DNA of 5,380 bases, taken from positions 1 through 5,380 of the forward strand of contig CAUZSN010000170.1 of assembly GCA_963582345.1 (NCBI GenBank), written 5' to 3'. Shown in pieces: positions 4,755 to 5,380 of the stretch. How positions within the stretch are numbered: position 1 is the first letter of the stretch; the number at the start of each line of letters is the position of its first letter. Source of the DNA: CAUZSN01 sp963582345 (GTDB lineage Bacteria; Planctomycetota; Planctomycetia; Planctomycetales; Planctomycetaceae). The translations under genes were made by a program, and so were the position numbers. Below the pieces are notes generated by a model. That model was not told the origin of the DNA. It searched no databases and saw nothing but the letters and a program-made list of their open reading frames with translations.

Positions 4755-5380
4755 ATGTCAGATTTCCAGCTTGTAAGCGAATATCAACCGGCGGGAGACC
4801 AGCCGCAAGCGATTGAGTCACTGGTTCGTGGCATCAATGAGTCGAAGCTCGACCAAGTGTTATTGGGAGTGACCGGCTCGGGCAAAACGTTCACCATGGC
4901 CAATGTCATCGCTCAGATTAACAGACCCACGTTGGTGCTTTCGCACAACAAAACGTTGGCGGCTCAGCTTTATGCGGAATTCCGCGAGTTTTTTCCAGAC
5001 AATGCGGTTGCGTACTTCGTTAGTTACTACGACTACTATCAGCCGGAAGCCTACATTCCGCAGCGAGATATTTACATCGAAAAGGACGCGTCGATCAACG
5101 AAGAGATTGACCGGTTGCGGCTGAGGGCCACCAGTGCATTGGTCAGCCGGCGGGACGTGATCGTCGTGGCCAGCGTCAGTTGCATTTACGGTCTTGGCTC
5201 ACCCCAGGATTATTTGGACATGATGGTTCCGTTGACTGTGGGTGACGAGATCGATCGCGACCAAATGCTCTTGAAATTGGTGGATATCCATTACGAGCGA
5301 AACGATTTGGAGCTACAGCGCGGCAGATTCCGCGTGCGCGGCGATGTGGTCGAATGCTGGCCGGCGTATGAGGAATTTGC
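4755..5380 (+). CDS. uvrB: Excinuclease ABC subunit B (UvrB), N-terminal part
   Basis: 208 complete codons are present; the gene runs off the right edge (about 670 residues is usual). UvrB is the damage-verifying helicase-like subunit of nucleotide excision repair and hands DNA from UvrA2 to UvrC. Visible motifs are FQLVSEYQPAGDQPQAIESL (4-23), Walker A GVTGSGKT (38-45), LVLSHNKTLAAQLYAEFREF (60-79, motif Ia), the beta-hairpin YYDYYQPEAYIP (91-102) that slides between the DNA strands, DIYIEKDASINEEIDRLR (105-122), DVIVVASVSCIYGLGSPQDY (134-153), and the start of the UvrA-binding domain (ERNDLELQRGRFRVRGDVVE, 181-200). The ATG lies 2 bases after the scpA stop with no Shine-Dalgarno match, which suggests coupling to scpA translation. 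Nothing unusual is visible in the part present. Confidence 0.97.
   Translation, partial: MSDFQLVSEYQPAGDQPQAIESLVRGINESKLDQVLLGVTGSGKTFTMANVIAQINRPTLVLSHNKTLAAQLYAEFREFFPDNAVAYFVSYYDYYQPEAYIPQRDIYIEKDASINEEIDRLRLRATSALVSRRDVIVVASVSCIYGLGSPQDYLDMMVPLTVGDEIDRDQMLLKLVDIHYERNDLELQRGRFRVRGDVVECWPAYEEF

Noticed and set aside
4406..4816. Plus-strand open frame of 136 codons overlapping scpA and uvrB
   Set aside because: It is an out-of-frame shadow of scpA and the start of uvrB, both of which have clear motifs.

Overview
The window looks like a chromosomal piece of a planctomycete, most likely of the Pirellulaceae type. This is inference. It rests on a lipoprotein with tetratricopeptide-like helices followed by an FG-GAP/VCBS (CRTAC1-like) domain, on mostly absent Shine-Dalgarno sequences, on short scattered transcription units, and on roughly balanced base composition. 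No phage, plasmid, IS or CRISPR signal was seen.

Layout. Positions 1-1074 (minus) carry the N-terminal 358 residues of the exported lipoprotein, which continues past the left edge. Directly upstream of it on the same strand is a 46-codon ORF (1085-1225) of unknown function. Facing away on the plus strand is a decayed 3' half of an enoyl-CoA hydratase (crotonase) gene, readable only by moving through three frames (about 1247-1592). It runs tail to tail into purE (1599-2093, minus). A 535-base divergent spacer separates purE from tsaE (2629-3138, plus). tsaE converges on a gene for a small four-helix membrane protein of unknown function (3202-3618, minus). A second divergent spacer of 396 bases leads to scpA (4015-4752, plus), followed after 2 bases by uvrB (4755 to the right edge, partial). 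The last two probably form one transcription unit.

The known genes are housekeeping: purine synthesis (PurE), tRNA t6A modification (TsaE), chromosome condensation (ScpA) and nucleotide excision repair (UvrB). The usual partners purK and scpB are not in the window.

The least expected signal is in the two divergent spacers. Each holds a copy of the same roughly 160-base element, copy 1 on the plus strand at 2291-2458 and copy 2 on the minus strand at 3665-3822. A gap-free 51-base core matches at 38 positions by hand count, and shorter matches extend on both sides. Both copies form a hairpin with the same bulge position followed by a T tract, and an internal ACGC/GCGT helix. Each copy points towards the gene downstream of it (tsaE or the membrane protein gene). 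A shortened terminator-like copy sits at the head of copy 2. I do not recognise the family. It could be a structured RNA, a leader attenuator, or an old miniature repeat.
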